Source: Protopterus annectens (taxonomy: Eukaryota > Chordata > Ceratodontiformes > Protopteridae). Taken from it: a stretch of DNA of 64,000 nucleotides. The DNA is taken from NCBI RefSeq assembly GCF_019279795.1, contig NC_056737.1, positions 1,196,083,146 through 1,196,147,145 on the forward strand, written 5' to 3'. The notes below the pieces were generated by a model, which saw only the letters and a list, made by a program, of their open reading frames with translations, did no database searches and was not told the origin of the DNA. This document shows, piece after piece, positions 10,900 to 20,926 of this stretch. Position 1 is the first letter of the stretch; each line of letters opens with the position of its first letter. Position numbers and translations under genes: made by a program.

Positions 10900-10900
<1 letters not shown>
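9461..10900. other. Unassigned AT-rich interval with a CR1/SINE tail
   Basis: No coding signal is seen. Around 9990-10042 the plus strand reads CCTAGGCTTAAAATGGCCTAGTAC followed by CCTGTGAACCTGTGAG. This is a decayed version of the hairpin and 8-bp tail that ends the CR1 elements and SINEs of this window. The rest shows no recognisable structure. Confidence 0.45.

Positions 10901-10949
<49 letters not shown>
10901..10949 (+). repeat. (GT)n microsatellite
   Basis: About 24 uninterrupted GT dinucleotides. The short ORF running through it (Cys/Val repeats) is an artefact. Confidence 0.95.
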
Positions 10950-10952
<3 letters not shown>

Positions 10953-10984
10953 CACTCCTGAGTTCATCGTACTTTGGATGAAAT

Positions 10985-11205
10985 GATAAAACCTAGGCCC
11001 CATTTACCTGAGTTGGTGTTAGCTGAGGTGAATGTAATAACACTTAATAGAAGAACAGGGGAAGTTCAGCAGTACTTTGGCTACATTTTCAATAGTCAGA
11101 TGAATACCACTTTGGGTCTTCCCTGAAAAGTGTCTGCTGGCCTAGTGGGACTAACCTGGTCAACACAAAGTAAATAAACACAATAAATAAAACAGTCATA
11201 TGAAT
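10985..11205 (+). mobile_element. SINE family 2 copy (3' portion)
   Basis: It shares several blocks in order with 18160-18480: GAGTTGGTG, AGGGGAAGTTC, a GAAAAG block, then GGCCTAGT, GACTA and a final AAATAAA-rich tail. The tRNA-like head is poorly preserved here. The assignment rests on collinear similarity of two copies in this window. Confidence 0.55.
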
Positions 11206-11523
11206 TACACCACTTCAGCAATTATATTGAAACATTCAGAAGCAAAAAAATAAGCTTTTATGTAGCTGATGTACATGAAAATATAAGGGAATTATATCCA
11301 TCAGTTACAAAGATTCTCCAAAGAAATGACATCAATAAACAGCCATATCAATTAACAACAATTAATGATATTTAACCACTCATAAGCATAATATTCAACT
11401 TGTTTATTGAGTTCCAACTGACATAATGTATGACATTTAAAAATATAGTAATACAGTTTATCAGTAACTGTCTACTGAATATTTCTAATGTCTAACACAC
11501 AGGGAATTATGATCAATGGTAAC

Positions 11524-11872
11524 GGGTCCCCCTCAGATGGTAGAACTTTTAAAAGCTCGACTTTCATATGGCCAAAACCATATGATTGAACTTTTAAAAG
11601 CTCGACCGGTCTGAATGGGGATCTCCATAGAGCGTGGAATGGGAAGAGTTCCCTTTACCACAATGTAGTGTGATCTCAGAGTTAGTATATTTAAATAGCG
11701 GAGGTGTGGGGGTGTAGTGGGGCTTGCCACCCTGCTAGCACTGTTTAGTTTTTTTTGTTGCTTATTTCTTTTTTTTCCCACATTTTCAAACATTAAAATG
11801 TTCGATCATATGGTCTCGACCATATGAAAGTCGACCATCTGGACTGGATGTTCGACTATGTGAAGTAGACCC
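11524..11872. mobile_element. MITE (non-autonomous DNA transposon) with 8-bp target duplication
   Basis: A 349-bp element starts GGGTC and ends GACCC. Inverted halves share CGACTTTCATATGG and ACCATATGATCGAAC-type blocks. It is flanked by ATGGTAAC (11516-11523) and ATGATAAC (11873-11880), an 8-bp target duplication with one mismatch. The centre has a G-rich stretch then GGGGCTTGCCACC. An 8-bp duplication fits hAT, P or Merlin; the termini do not decide. It has no coding capacity. Confidence 0.75.
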
Positions 11873-11880
11873 ATGATAAC

Positions 11881-12341
11881 ATATGTTAAATTTTCAACAT
11901 CGCCACTATGATGGATACAAATAAGAGATGCAAAGAGAAATTTCCAATCCACACATTTTTACATCAGAACATATTGCTGATTAGCAGTCTAAATTCCTTC
12001 GTAGTGTTTCCTAATATAATTTGTATTTATAAGCACAGTCCCACATGTACTCCTGAGTCAGTATAACAGGTGAACTAACTACTATTCTGATCATTTAAAC
12101 AATTTGAAATAAAATAGATTATAACTATCACATGGAGAGAGTGCCCTGTGGTTGTAAACTATGTACAGTCTATAAACTCTGTCTTCAAAGATTACTATGT
12201 ACTAGTATACCAGAAAGGTCTCCAACTATTTGCATGAAATATGTGGTAGAAAAAAAGCTGTTAAATAAACCCACACCATATTTTGGTGTTGACCAGCAAT
12301 GTTTTAAACCAATGAATAGAACTTGTAAAAAGTATCAAATT
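11881..12341. other. Unassigned interval before the Penelope element
   Basis: AT-rich, with no recognised gene, repeat or signal. The small ORF at 12132-12347 resembles nothing I know. Confidence 0.3.
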
Positions 12342-12856
12342 CTATGACAAAAACTGAATTTTGCTCACTAGCTCCTCTTAAATCTCTTTTTCTTTCCCAT
12401 GTACATATTTCTTCTTCATATGTTTTCTAGTCCTCCAGTTTCTCTTTACTTGGAGGACTTGTTCCATCATGCTGCGATATAACCTGCATTAGACTTTCTA
12501 CACTAAATTCTTCACTCTGCAAGTATTCCATTAACTTCAGCTTCTGCTTTACTAATCTTCAATTCTACATTCCCTCTTTGTGATCTTATTTTTTGTATTG
12601 CAAAATTTTCCATATCTGGATGCCTTTGTCAATATTTCTCTTTGAATATCTTTGGGGTTGCTTTTTGTATTGATTAATTTGGCTTTCTCCTTTGCATAAA
12701 TATTGTACCATATCAGATATTGTTTTCTTTCCCATGTCCATATTGTTTGTATACTTTTCAAAAATCTCTAGATTTTGTTCTTTATATTTTCACACTTCTT
12801 CAGTCGTTTCTTTTTCCAAACGGCCTACGGTTTCTTGGTCTATATAATATTTTTCA
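12342..12856 (-). repeat. PLE terminal direct repeat (pLTR), distal copy
   Basis: It begins CTATGACAAAAACTGAATTT (plus strand) and is nearly identical to 16983-17500 up to TATATAATATTTTTCA, after which the two diverge. In PLEs such repeats arise because units sit head to tail and the next unit is truncated. The few differences suggest a moderate age. Confidence 0.8.
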
Positions 12857-13004
12857 CAAAATCCAAAAAGACCAAACTGCAATAACACAAAGACTCGGAA
12901 GGGTAAACAGAGTGCTTGTAAATAAACCTTGTGCCAAATAGAAAATGAAATAATATAAAATATAAATTCATTTCGTAAGGAGAACTTTATTAAATGGCAT
13001 AAAA

Positions 13005-13050
13005 TCAAGTGCTTTCGTCTCCTTTATTGGAGACTTTATCAAGATAGAAC
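13005..13050 (-). ncRNA. Hammerhead-ribozyme-like motif of the PLE (probably inactive)
   Basis: The minus strand reads CTTGATAAA, then a perfect 6-bp stem GTCTCC/GGAGAC (13034-13029 with 13022-13017) closed by a 6-nt loop, then GAAA (13016-13013). That is the hammerhead layout: CUGAUGA, stem II, GAAA. Two core positions differ (CUGAUGA reads UUGAUAA), including G8, so self-cleavage is unlikely in this copy. PLEs are known to carry hammerhead motifs near their repeats. Confidence 0.5.
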
Positions 13051-13360
13051 ATGCCCATTTAAAACCTGTTTAAATAAGACATCACATGAAAAGTGAACCA
13101 ATCGAATCGCAAACTCATAAATTATTCATTAAAATAAATATTGCATGAACAATTTCCTTACACATAATGAATAAGTGAAACCTTTCTTCTCAAATTTTGC
13201 AATAAATAACTATAACCTAAATGAACTCTAAAAAGTAACCAATTAATGTGTTTGTGTAATAAATATAATTGTGATTATAAATATAAATGTATAAATATAT
13301 AAAACTGTATGTTTAAGAATTATAAAATTGTACAAATTATAAAATTATAAAATTATAAAA

Positions 13361-14071
13361 TTATCTCTCCAAAGCCTTGAGTCTCAAAAAACACGTGATG
13401 GAAACAGATTCATTTAACCCTGGCCATTGGGTTGCATTTGTTTTTAACTGCCATAAAGCTTCCTTTCTTTCTAAACACAATGTCCAAGGTCCACCCCTTG
13501 AGTCAAATTCAATGGGATCAATAACAGTAAGTTTGAAATTGTGACCTGGCCATTCCATACAGTGTTTAGCCAACACATTAGTTTCTTTCTGTAAGTGAGT
13601 GTCCCTCAAATGCTCATAAATACAGTTGTTTAATTTTCTTTCCATTTTACCAATATAAAAACAGGAACATTTGCAACAGAAAGCACAATAAACTACCTTT
13701 TCTGTATAACAACTGCATTTTTTTCTTAAAAACATTCTTATACCATTGATGTAAAACTTCGATCCTTCCCTTATATACTGAAAATAATTACATGCCCCAC
13801 ATTTTTTCATAGAATCACTGGCACAAATTTGGCTAATAATTTCAAAAATGTTCTTTAAAGAATGCCCCTTTCTATAAATTATAGTGGGTTTCTCACTTAT
13901 AAATTGTCTAATCTCATTACATGAAACCAGAATTGCCCAATTTTTATTCTGAATCTTAAAAATGTCATTACTTTCTAAATTATAGGTTGTAATGAAAGCT
14001 GAACGAAAATTTGTTCTTGCAATCATTATTCCAGATAATGACTTGTCATCAATACTGTTATTGCAATACAT
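13361..14071 (-). pseudogene. PLE fragment: RT C-terminal region and GIY-YIG endonuclease
   Basis: The 236-codon segment starts with post-RT sequence (FITTYNLESN, KNWAILVSCNEI, KPTIIYRKGHSLKNIF). A Cys-containing region follows (KKCGACNYF, then KKCSCYTEKVVYC). It ends with a GIY-YIG core: VVYC for GIY, CSCFYIGKMERKLNN for the YIG and basic region, and YEHLRDTHLQ for the His block. In PLEs this domain nicks target DNA during integration. It belongs to the broken element and is not a host gene. Confidence 0.85.
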
Positions 14072-14245
14072 ATCTAGTAATGTATCTTGTGCTTCAGTGT
14101 GAAAATTTGTATTGTGCTGGGCAGACTCAGTGTCTTAAATAGCTTTGTAGAAACGTCTTTCTCTCTTATTGATTACTTCTAACATTAAATTATTAACCAT
14201 TTCTATCGGATATTCCCTCTTTAAGAACGTATCCCTCAACAGTTC

Positions 14246-14464
14246 TCATTCACTAAGGAAAGAGTCAAAGCATGAAACCATCCGTGCAGCCCGTACAAAT
14301 TGCCCTTTAACTACCGCTGTTTTTTGCTTATAAGGGTGGGCACTGTCAAAATGTAAAAAGCTATTCGAATAGGTGTCCTTCCGATAAATTCTAGATATAA
14401 ATTTCTTTAAAACTCTGTCCTTTGATAATTTAATGTAAAAATATGAAATTTCATTTGGGATCAA
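14246..14464 (-). pseudogene. PLE fragment: RT thumb region
   Basis: Seventy-two codons with SRIYRKDTYSNSFLHFDSAH and GQFVRAARMVS match the PLE thumb block, usually of the form YRKPTxTNxYLHxxSxHP followed by GQFxRxRR. It lies just upstream, in reading direction, of the GIY-YIG segment, as the family order requires. Confidence 0.8.
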
Positions 14465-14634
14465 CAGTATGGGTAAACATCAGAAAGGTAGTAGAATTGT
14501 TAATATGGCATATAAAGTCATTAATTAAACCCCTGGGTCCATCCCAAAAATATAAAAATATCATCCAAAAACCTAATATATATTTTACAATGTTCAAAAA
14601 AGTGTGAATTAAAAACCTAATCCTTTTCCTAGGG

Positions 14635-14957
14635 TTCAGGCACCTAGGCGGTGCGACAACCCACTGTGAGACAACTGGAGGTGGACAGATGGCAGTATGG
14701 AAGTTTAGCTGCAGTGACAAATGCCTGCAGACAATTCCCTGTGAAAAGAAAAGAACCCCCTGCACCCTAACCACAGGTGTGAGACAAAAACCCCGTATGT
14801 GATCTACACATTCAGGCACCTAGGCGGTGCGACAACCCACTGTGAGACAACTGGAGGTGGACAGATGGCAGTATGGAAGTTTAGCTGCAGTGACAAATGC
14901 CTGCAGACAATTCCCTGTGAAAAGAAAAGAACCCCCTGCACCCTAACCACAGGTGTG
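14635..14957. repeat. Pair of identical 147-bp direct repeats inside the PLE
   Basis: 14635-14781 and 14811-14957 appear identical over 147 bp, beginning TTCAGGCACCTAGGCGG and ending ACCACAGGTGTG, with a 29-bp spacer (period 176 bp). They interrupt the PLE reverse transcriptase. Identity points to a recent tandem duplication, much younger than the host element. I do not recognise the family. Confidence 0.85.
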
Positions 14958-15059
14958 TATTGTAACATAACTAAATTAGCATACAGCCCCCCACATGGGG
15001 AACCCAAAGCCACACCAACTGTTTGGATGAAAAAAATCATTGTTGAAATATACACAGTT

Positions 15060-15560
15060 ATTTTTTTAAACTAACTCGAATAGTTGTTCATATAAGTTAA
15101 TTTTGGGTTGTGCCACACCTTTACTTAAAAATAATCACATACCCATTCAGTATCTATATCATGGGGAATTGAGGTATAAAGATCTTTTACGTCAATAGTA
15201 ATAAAAACACTAGTATCATTAAAACACAAATTATTGATTCTTTGTAAAAAAATCCCATGAATCCTTACATATGTTTGTTTTTTCAGTCACAAAACTTTTC
15301 AAGCTAATATCTAAATATAGGGTAAGTAACAGAACCATGCCCATTTACAATAGGGCACATTGGTGGATCTGATACATTCTTATGCATAGGTTCATAGATT
15401 AGTACTAGGCTAACTGCCCTTGCAGGCCATTTTAAGCCTAGCCAATTACCCCATGAGAGAATCAAACACTGCATTTTGTGTTTGTAAGGTAAACACCTTA
15501 ACCATTATGCCAACTTCCCACCATGCAATTTTGGCAAACCAAAAATACATGGAGTCCTAG
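15060..15560 (-). pseudogene. PLE fragment: RT fingers/palm, split by a SINE
   Basis: Minus-strand translation shows GLPKLH near 15550-15530, then after the SINE a PMCPIVNGHGS-like block near 15360. VFITIDVKDLYTSIPHDI follows near 15215-15160, the hallmark palm motif of Penelope-type RT. Order and strand agree with the other segments. Confidence 0.75.
15387..15522 (-). mobile_element. SINE family 1 (tRNA head, CR1 tail) inserted in PLE RT
   Basis: The minus strand starts with TTGGCATAATGGTTAAGG (A box) and GTTTGATTCTC (B box). It ends GGCTAGGCTTAAAATGGCC, AGTTAGCCTAGTACTAATC and TATGAACCTATG, the same 3' end as the CR1 LINEs here. Short GCAT-containing duplications flank it, and the LPKLH codons of the RT are split by it. 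The tail implies mobilisation by a CR1 element. Confidence 0.8.
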
Positions 15561-15663
15561 GGTGATGGACAGACAAAAAGTTATATTTATCTATAGGTAA
15601 AAGAACCTTCAATAAAGAGGTCCATAGATTCATCCTTTACTCTCTTATAAATACCATTTAACT

Positions 15664-15797
15664 CATTCATAGATTAGTACTAGGCTAACTGCCCTTGCGA
15701 GCCATTTTAAGCCTAGCCAGTTATCCCTTGTGAGACTCAAACCCTGCACCTTGCATTTGTAAGGCAAACACCATTAGGCCACCCTCCCAACCCCTAG
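15664..15797 (-). mobile_element. SINE family 1, second copy
   Basis: Same structure and orientation as 15387-15522: a tRNA-like head with a B-box-like GTTTGAGTCTC and a CR1-like tail ending CTAGTACTAATCTATGAATG. It lies 140 bp from the first copy in the same PLE. The A-box region is shorter and decayed. Confidence 0.75.
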
Positions 15798-15802
15798 TGA
15801 TG

Positions 15803-15938
15803 AAGATGTTTTTAAGATTCTGAATAAAAATTGGGCAATTCTGGTTTCATGTAATGAGATTAGACAATGTATAAGTGAGAAACCTACTATAGTTTACAGA
15901 AAGGGACATTCTTTAAAGAACATTTTTGAAATTAATTC
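15803..15938 (+). repeat. Inverted fragment of the PLE within itself
   Basis: The plus strand here encodes KNWAILVSCNEIRQ and KPTIVYRKGHSLKNIF. The same segment is present on the minus strand at about 13840-13965 in its normal place. It is thus a 130-bp inverted duplication lodged between RT blocks of a minus-strand element, probably a rearrangement or a piece of a second copy. Confidence 0.75.
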
Positions 15939-16261
15939 AATGAATTTTTCTTGTAAGGATTACTTTCTAATATGTTAGTCATCCTATCATTGTAATCAAA
16001 TGTGTCCATGATGACAATTCCACCACCTTTATCAGGTTTTATAATTCTCTCATTTCCATTGTTTTTAATTTTATTTAATCTGTCCATTTCACCCTTACTT
16101 AAATTAGACAAAGCTTTTTGTTTGTGCAAATTCCTAACATCTAACTCACAAATTTTGTCAAATGTAGCTAAAGAAGGATGTAGTGGCAGGTTAAACGTGC
16201 TAGAAATGCCCAAAGGATTACTAACGTATTCAAAAGATTTATAAAGGAAGTTCAAATTCAA
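15932..16261 (-). pseudogene. PLE fragment: region preceding RT
   Basis: One hundred and nine codons including NPLGISSTFNLPLHPSLATF and IIKPDKGGGIVIMDTFDYND. The IKPxDKGGxxVVMD block is the characteristic start of the Penelope-type RT region. Sequence after NPYKKNSLN is lost to the inverted fragment. Confidence 0.8.
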
Positions 16262-16400
16262 TTTTCTAACAAATGTCTCATATCTACCAAAGTCTGTGCA
16301 ATATTGAAATTCTTTACTGGAAAAAAAGTTAATTCTTTAGAAAATAAATCGCAATCATTAACATCAAATTGAAAAGAAGAAAAAATTATAAACATTAAAA

Positions 16401-16979
16401 TCACCTGTAGAGTTCTTGAGAATAAAAGTTATTTCCATGTGCATTTAATTCCAACCTTGATTCGCCCTCCCCCATCTGATGAGATGATTGACCCCCCCGA
16501 CCCCTGTTCAAGGGGAAAATTCCTTGACCATGGAGGTTCTGATTGTAAAAGTTCTGATTGTTCCTGTTTCTCAGTCTCTCCAACCTCCTTAACGGAGGAA
16601 AATTCTCCTGATCTAAAAAAGCTTCTTGAACATTCCCAGCCCCAGTGTCCATGTGTTTTTCAACATTCCAAACTTGTGAACGAGGTGTCTTAGGATAAGC
16701 TGAATTAGTAATGTACTGTGTCCTGTCCCTTTCATTTTTCTTCACCTTTCTAGCCTTAATAGCTGTCATTTCTTGCTCAATAGACCTAAACATTCTATTA
16801 TAATCAAAGATGTTGTTCTCATGTAATGCATCGTGAATGATCCTGCTGTCTAGCTCCGTTGCTTCAATCACTAATTCAGTCAAATATAACATGTTATGTT
16901 TGATCATGAGCTCCATGTATTCAAAGCCGTGTGTATCAAATATAGTGAGTAACTCATTGTGGAAAACGGAACCAGCCAC
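16401..16979 (-). pseudogene. PLE N-terminal ORF segment
   Basis: This 192-codon open stretch starts just inside the direct repeat. A helical N-terminal part leads to KARKVKKNERDRTQY, a basic block followed by Tyr as in the N-terminal region of other PLE polyproteins. The C-terminal half is rich in Asn, Arg and Gly (RRLERLRNRNNQNFYNQN). It is presumably the amino-terminal part of the PLE polyprotein; its precise role is unknown. Confidence 0.65.
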
Positions 16980-16982
16980 TGC

Positions 16983-17500
16983 CTATGACAAAAACTGAAT
17001 TTTGCTCACTAGCTCCTATTAAATCTTGCTTTCTTTCTCATGTACATATTTCTTCTTCATATGTTTTCTAGTCCTCCAGTTTCTCTTTACTTGGAGGACT
17101 TGTTCCATCATGCTGCAATATAACCTGCATTAGACTTTCTACACTAAATTCTTCACTCTGCAAGTATTCCATTAACTTCAGCTTCTGCTTTACTAATCTT
17201 CAGTTCTACACTCCCTCTTTGTGATCTTATTTTTTGTATTGCAAAATTTTCCATATCTGGATGCCTTTGTCTGTATTTTTCTTTGAATATTTTTGGGGAT
17301 TGCTTTTTGTATTGATTTATTTGGCTTTCTCCTTTGCATAAATATTGTACCATATCAGATCTCGTCTTCTTTCCCATGTCCATATTTGTTTTTTATACTT
17401 TTCAGAAATCTCTATATTTTGTTCTTTACATTTTTACACTTCCTCAGTCACTTCGTTTTCCAAACGGCCTAAGGTTTCTTGGCCTATATAATATTTTTCA
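16983..17500 (-). repeat. PLE terminal direct repeat (pLTR), proximal copy
   Basis: Partner of 12342-12856. It holds the short open stretch 17383-17153, whose counterpart in the other copy is 12761-12552. The two copies share nearly all positions, with scattered substitutions. Confidence 0.8.
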
Positions 17501-18155
17501 TAAATCTGCTGTATTAACAAACACAGATTTTTATTTGAAGCTTCTGATAGTTATTCTTCTGCAAGTATTTTTCTTCCTCTAATTTATCTCTTAATCTTTT
17601 TGTATGTCTTCTGTCTGGAAGTTCTGGGTGTCTTGCATAACAGCAACAATACATCATTTCTTTCTTATCCTCAATAGTCCACTCATCATCTTTATGACTC
17701 TTTTGGGGCTTATCAGGTTTTGTGAGTTTTGTGCACTGCTACTTGTTTCTAGAACAGATGCCATCCTCCCCCTGAGCCTGGTCTAGCCCCATTGTAGGAA
17801 TGTTTCTGTGTCTTGGGGATTCTACACTGTCATTTTTCCATTCCCAGCACCAGTGCACCTACTAGGATTGGGCACTTTGCTAGTCTGGGTCTTGTGCACT
17901 CAGCTATCTTTTTTATTTTTTAACCTATTTCTGTCCATGATATGTCATATATAAAGTATGGTCTATATATCAGTGTTGTCTTGGTGAGATATTGTGCATT
18001 GTGAAAAAACAGCGTCCACCTCATGAAAGTACTCAACAAGACTTGAGGATGAATTCCATTCCAACAGTACTTCTCTCCTTTGCTTGCTGATTTATCATAT
18101 CTCCATTCAGACCCCCCACAGTATGTGCAGTGTTCTGTGTGTCATGCAATGGCAT
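17501..18155. other. Unassigned interval after the PLE repeat
   Basis: It may include more of the PLE 5' end, as the AT-rich composition continues. No motif or similarity to the other repeat copy is visible. Confidence 0.3.
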
Positions 18156-18159
18156 ATGC

Positions 18160-18480
18160 AACATCAGTGGATCTAAAAGTAGCGCACTCTCCTCTGATTT
18201 TTAAAGATCAGAAGGCTCTGGGTTCTAGTCCCACCTCAGGTGCTTGGATTCATTTTCATTGCTTATATTGTAGTGTAATCTTAGGAGACATTGCTTGAGT
18301 TGGTGGTTGCTTGGGTGAATATAAAAGATCTCAACCCACTTAACAAAAAGAGTAGGGGAAGTTCCCTGGTGCCCTGGCCAAATTTACCCTGGTCTGTACA
18401 AATTTGTCCTCACGCCATTCATGAAAAGAGGCCACAGGCCTAGTATGACTAGTTTAGGCAACAAAGGATAAACAAGAAAA
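18160..18480 (+). mobile_element. SINE family 2 copy
   Basis: The tRNA-like head contains AGTAGCGCACTCTCC and a B box GGGTTCTAGTCCCACC. The body contains GAGTTGGTGG and GGGGAAGTTCCC. The 3' part ends GGCCTAGTATGACTAGTTTAGG and runs into an AAATAAA-rich tail. It is collinear with 10985-11205. Confidence 0.65.
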
Positions 18481-20077
18481 TAAAAACAAAATAAATGCAG
18501 TTACAAAACATCCCAGATTTATACTCTAATTCTTGTTTTTTTTCCCTTTCATCTCATTGACTAAGCTCTTTAACTGCCATTTCCTGGTATTGTAGACTAT
18601 TTGTAATGAGCTCATTGTTACCCTTAACCTTCCTGTATTGCTGAATACCCAACTCCTCCACTAACTGGGCATGGTTAGATAAGGGTATTTCTTGTATTGC
18701 GACCCAAGTTTGTAGTTTTTCTACATTTTTTGGCACTAACATAAAGTGTTTCTTACTCCCTTGCTTGGATATGCTCCTCAAAAATGTCAGTCCTAGGGTA
18801 CTCCCTTGTCTGTACATCCATTCCTTGCTAACCAGTCCATGGTGACCCTTTGCTCTTTCATGTGTTGCTCTGTTTTGCTATATCGTCCAGCTAATCTTTC
18901 ATCCAGAACCAGATGGAAGTTTTATGCTAAACCAAGCATTCAATCAGAAATGGCATCCTCTCCCATTTTTTAGGAATTCTACTAAGAACTTTGTACTATC
19001 TGAGTTAAGGACATATATATTTCCTATAGGCCATGACTTCCTGTTTATCCTTCTGCTCTACATTATCCAATGTCCGCCCCACTTATTTTCAATTCTATCT
19101 CTACTGATCTATGGAACATCAATACCCCCCTCCCAGTTTTTCATAAGCAAAAATGCTATTGACTTGTTTAGATCTAAATGATACTGTTTCCTTTATTTTA
19201 ATTTCATTTATTTCAGACATCTAGTCTGCCCTCCTTCCATTTGGACTGTCTGTATTATTTTCTTCCTTTGTATTTTGTGGGCGTTGCCAAAGATATTCCA
19301 TCAAAAAATCTCTTATTTTACTCTTCTCTGTCCTTTACCCTTCCTTTTACTTGTTTTAATCATCCATACTGACCCACCCCCACATTTAAACTCCCCAGAG
19401 ACATCACCTGGGGTGTGCTTTGACTTTGGACTGAAGCACCTCACCCCAGACTGATTGCTCTGGTGGCTATAAAATGCCATAGAAGTGTGACGCCCTGATC
19501 AGAAGATGGTAGAATCCTCCACCACCACCACATACAGCAAGGTGATTACCTTGAGTGTCCATACTGAAAGTACCTGTTTAATGCTCTGGATATGAACTCA
19601 AGCCTTGATTGCAATAAGAACAAATCAGCTAATTAGAGCAGTACTTCCTACACCATGCATGGGTCAGATCCTTCATGGTCTACACTCTAGGGGAGAGAGG
19701 AAGCTAAGAAGGCACCTTGACATAAGCCCTTCACCTGATATGCAAACATTCACTTAATATTGAGAACCTTTACAGTATCTGTCACATGGAGAAGACTTTC
19801 ATTCATTCCCATATAGGAAAAAAAATAATTCAGTACTGAGTGACCCAAACACAACTGAGTTAAACAATCTATCCTTCTAAGTTGATATGAAAATTTAATT
19901 TAACCAATAACTACACATTCTCATTTTGATGTGTTACCTTCCCTGCATTCACTCTGTAGTCGGAGATCTGGGGGTGTGGGGTGGCAGGGTTGCTGTCAGC
20001 CTTCTTATCCTGTTGCTACTGGATTTTCCTGGGATGACACCAGTTTACTAGACAATTGTTACAGCCAATTATCTTAT
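18481..20077. other. Unassigned interval with a short minus-strand ORF
   Basis: An 87-codon minus-strand ORF (18817-18554; QGSTLGLTFLRSISKQGSKK, VEELGIQQYRKVKG) has a protein-like composition and could be a remnant of a retroelement protein, but I do not recognise it. The rest shows no clear repeat or gene. Confidence 0.3.
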
Positions 20078-20110
20078 TTGTTTATTTGTTTATTTATTTA
20101 TTTATTTATG
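20078..20110 (+). repeat. (TTTA/TTTG)n microsatellite
   Basis: About eight TTTR tetranucleotides in a row. Confidence 0.9.
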
Positions 20111-20387
20111 TAGTTATTGCATTAGTTTTCTAGGATTGTCTGACTGAGCTATGCAAGACCCCCATTTTGGCGAAGACCTGTGGAGAAATGTTCCATAAAC
20201 ATAAAAAAACTACATCATTGTTGAGCTAGCATAATAAATGCGCAAAAGATTTGTCAGTTAAAATATTTCAGAGTTACATACTGAAATATAAAAACAAAGT
20301 CATCTTACATAATAAACATATTATAATGAGTTAAGCATATTACAATACAAGTCAGCCTGTACATGTCAAAAGCAATTTAATATTTGA

Positions 20388-20926
20388 GGGTTCCAAAGTA
20401 GTAACAATGGCACAGGCTCCACAGTAGTAACAATGTAACAGGTTCCACAGTAGTAACAGTGCCAAAGGTTCCACAGTAGTAACAATGTAACAGGTTCCAC
20501 AGTAGTAACAATGGCACAGGTTCCACAGTAGTAGCAATGTAACAGGTTCCACAGTAGTAGCAATGCCATAGGTTCCACGTTAGTAACAATGGCACAGGTT
20601 CCACAGTAGTAAAAATGGCACAGGTTCCACAGTAGTAACAACGTAACAGGTTCCACAGTAGTAGCAATGCCTCAGGTTCCACAGTAGTAACAATGTAACA
20701 GGTTCCACAGTAGTAACAATGCCACAGGTTCCACAGTAGTAGCAATGTAATAGGTTCCACTGTAGTAACAATGGCACAGGTTCCACAGTAGTAACAATGT
20801 AACAGGTTTCACAGTAGTAACAGTGCCACTGGTTCCACAGTAGTAACAATACCACACGTTCCACAGTAGTAGCAATGTAATAGGTTCCACAGTAGTAACA
20901 AATCCACAAGTTCCAAACTAGTAGCA
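20388..20926 (+). repeat. 26-bp minisatellite, about 20 copies
   Basis: The unit begins GGTTCCACAGTAGTAACAAT and ends with either GGCACA or GTAACA. The two endings often alternate, hinting at a 52-bp higher-order unit. Because 26 is not a multiple of three, the minus strand is open in several frames (WNLxHCYYCG-type repeats). These ORFs are artefacts. Confidence 0.95.

Larger units (their letters stand above)
12342..17500 (-). mobile_element. Penelope-like retroelement (PLE) with flanking direct repeats
   Basis: A minus-strand element. Direct repeats of about 515 bp (12342-12856 and 16983-17500) enclose an N-terminal ORF (16979-16401), RT segments (16261-15932 and about 15560-15060), the RT thumb (14464-14246) and a GIY-YIG endonuclease (to 13361). 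A hammerhead-like motif lies in the 3' region. RT plus GIY-YIG is diagnostic of endonuclease-bearing PLEs, and the pLTR-like direct repeats reflect their known tandem arrangement. It is broken, with several breaks, two SINE insertions, a short inverted piece of itself and a 147-bp repeat pair inside it. Confidence 0.85.

Noticed and set aside
15387-15797. Functional tRNA genes at the A/B-box sequences
   Set aside because: There are no cloverleaf acceptor stems, and the heads continue into SINE bodies with CR1 tails.
18554-18817. Named retroelement protein
   Set aside because: The 87 codons look protein-like, but I cannot match them to a family with any certainty.
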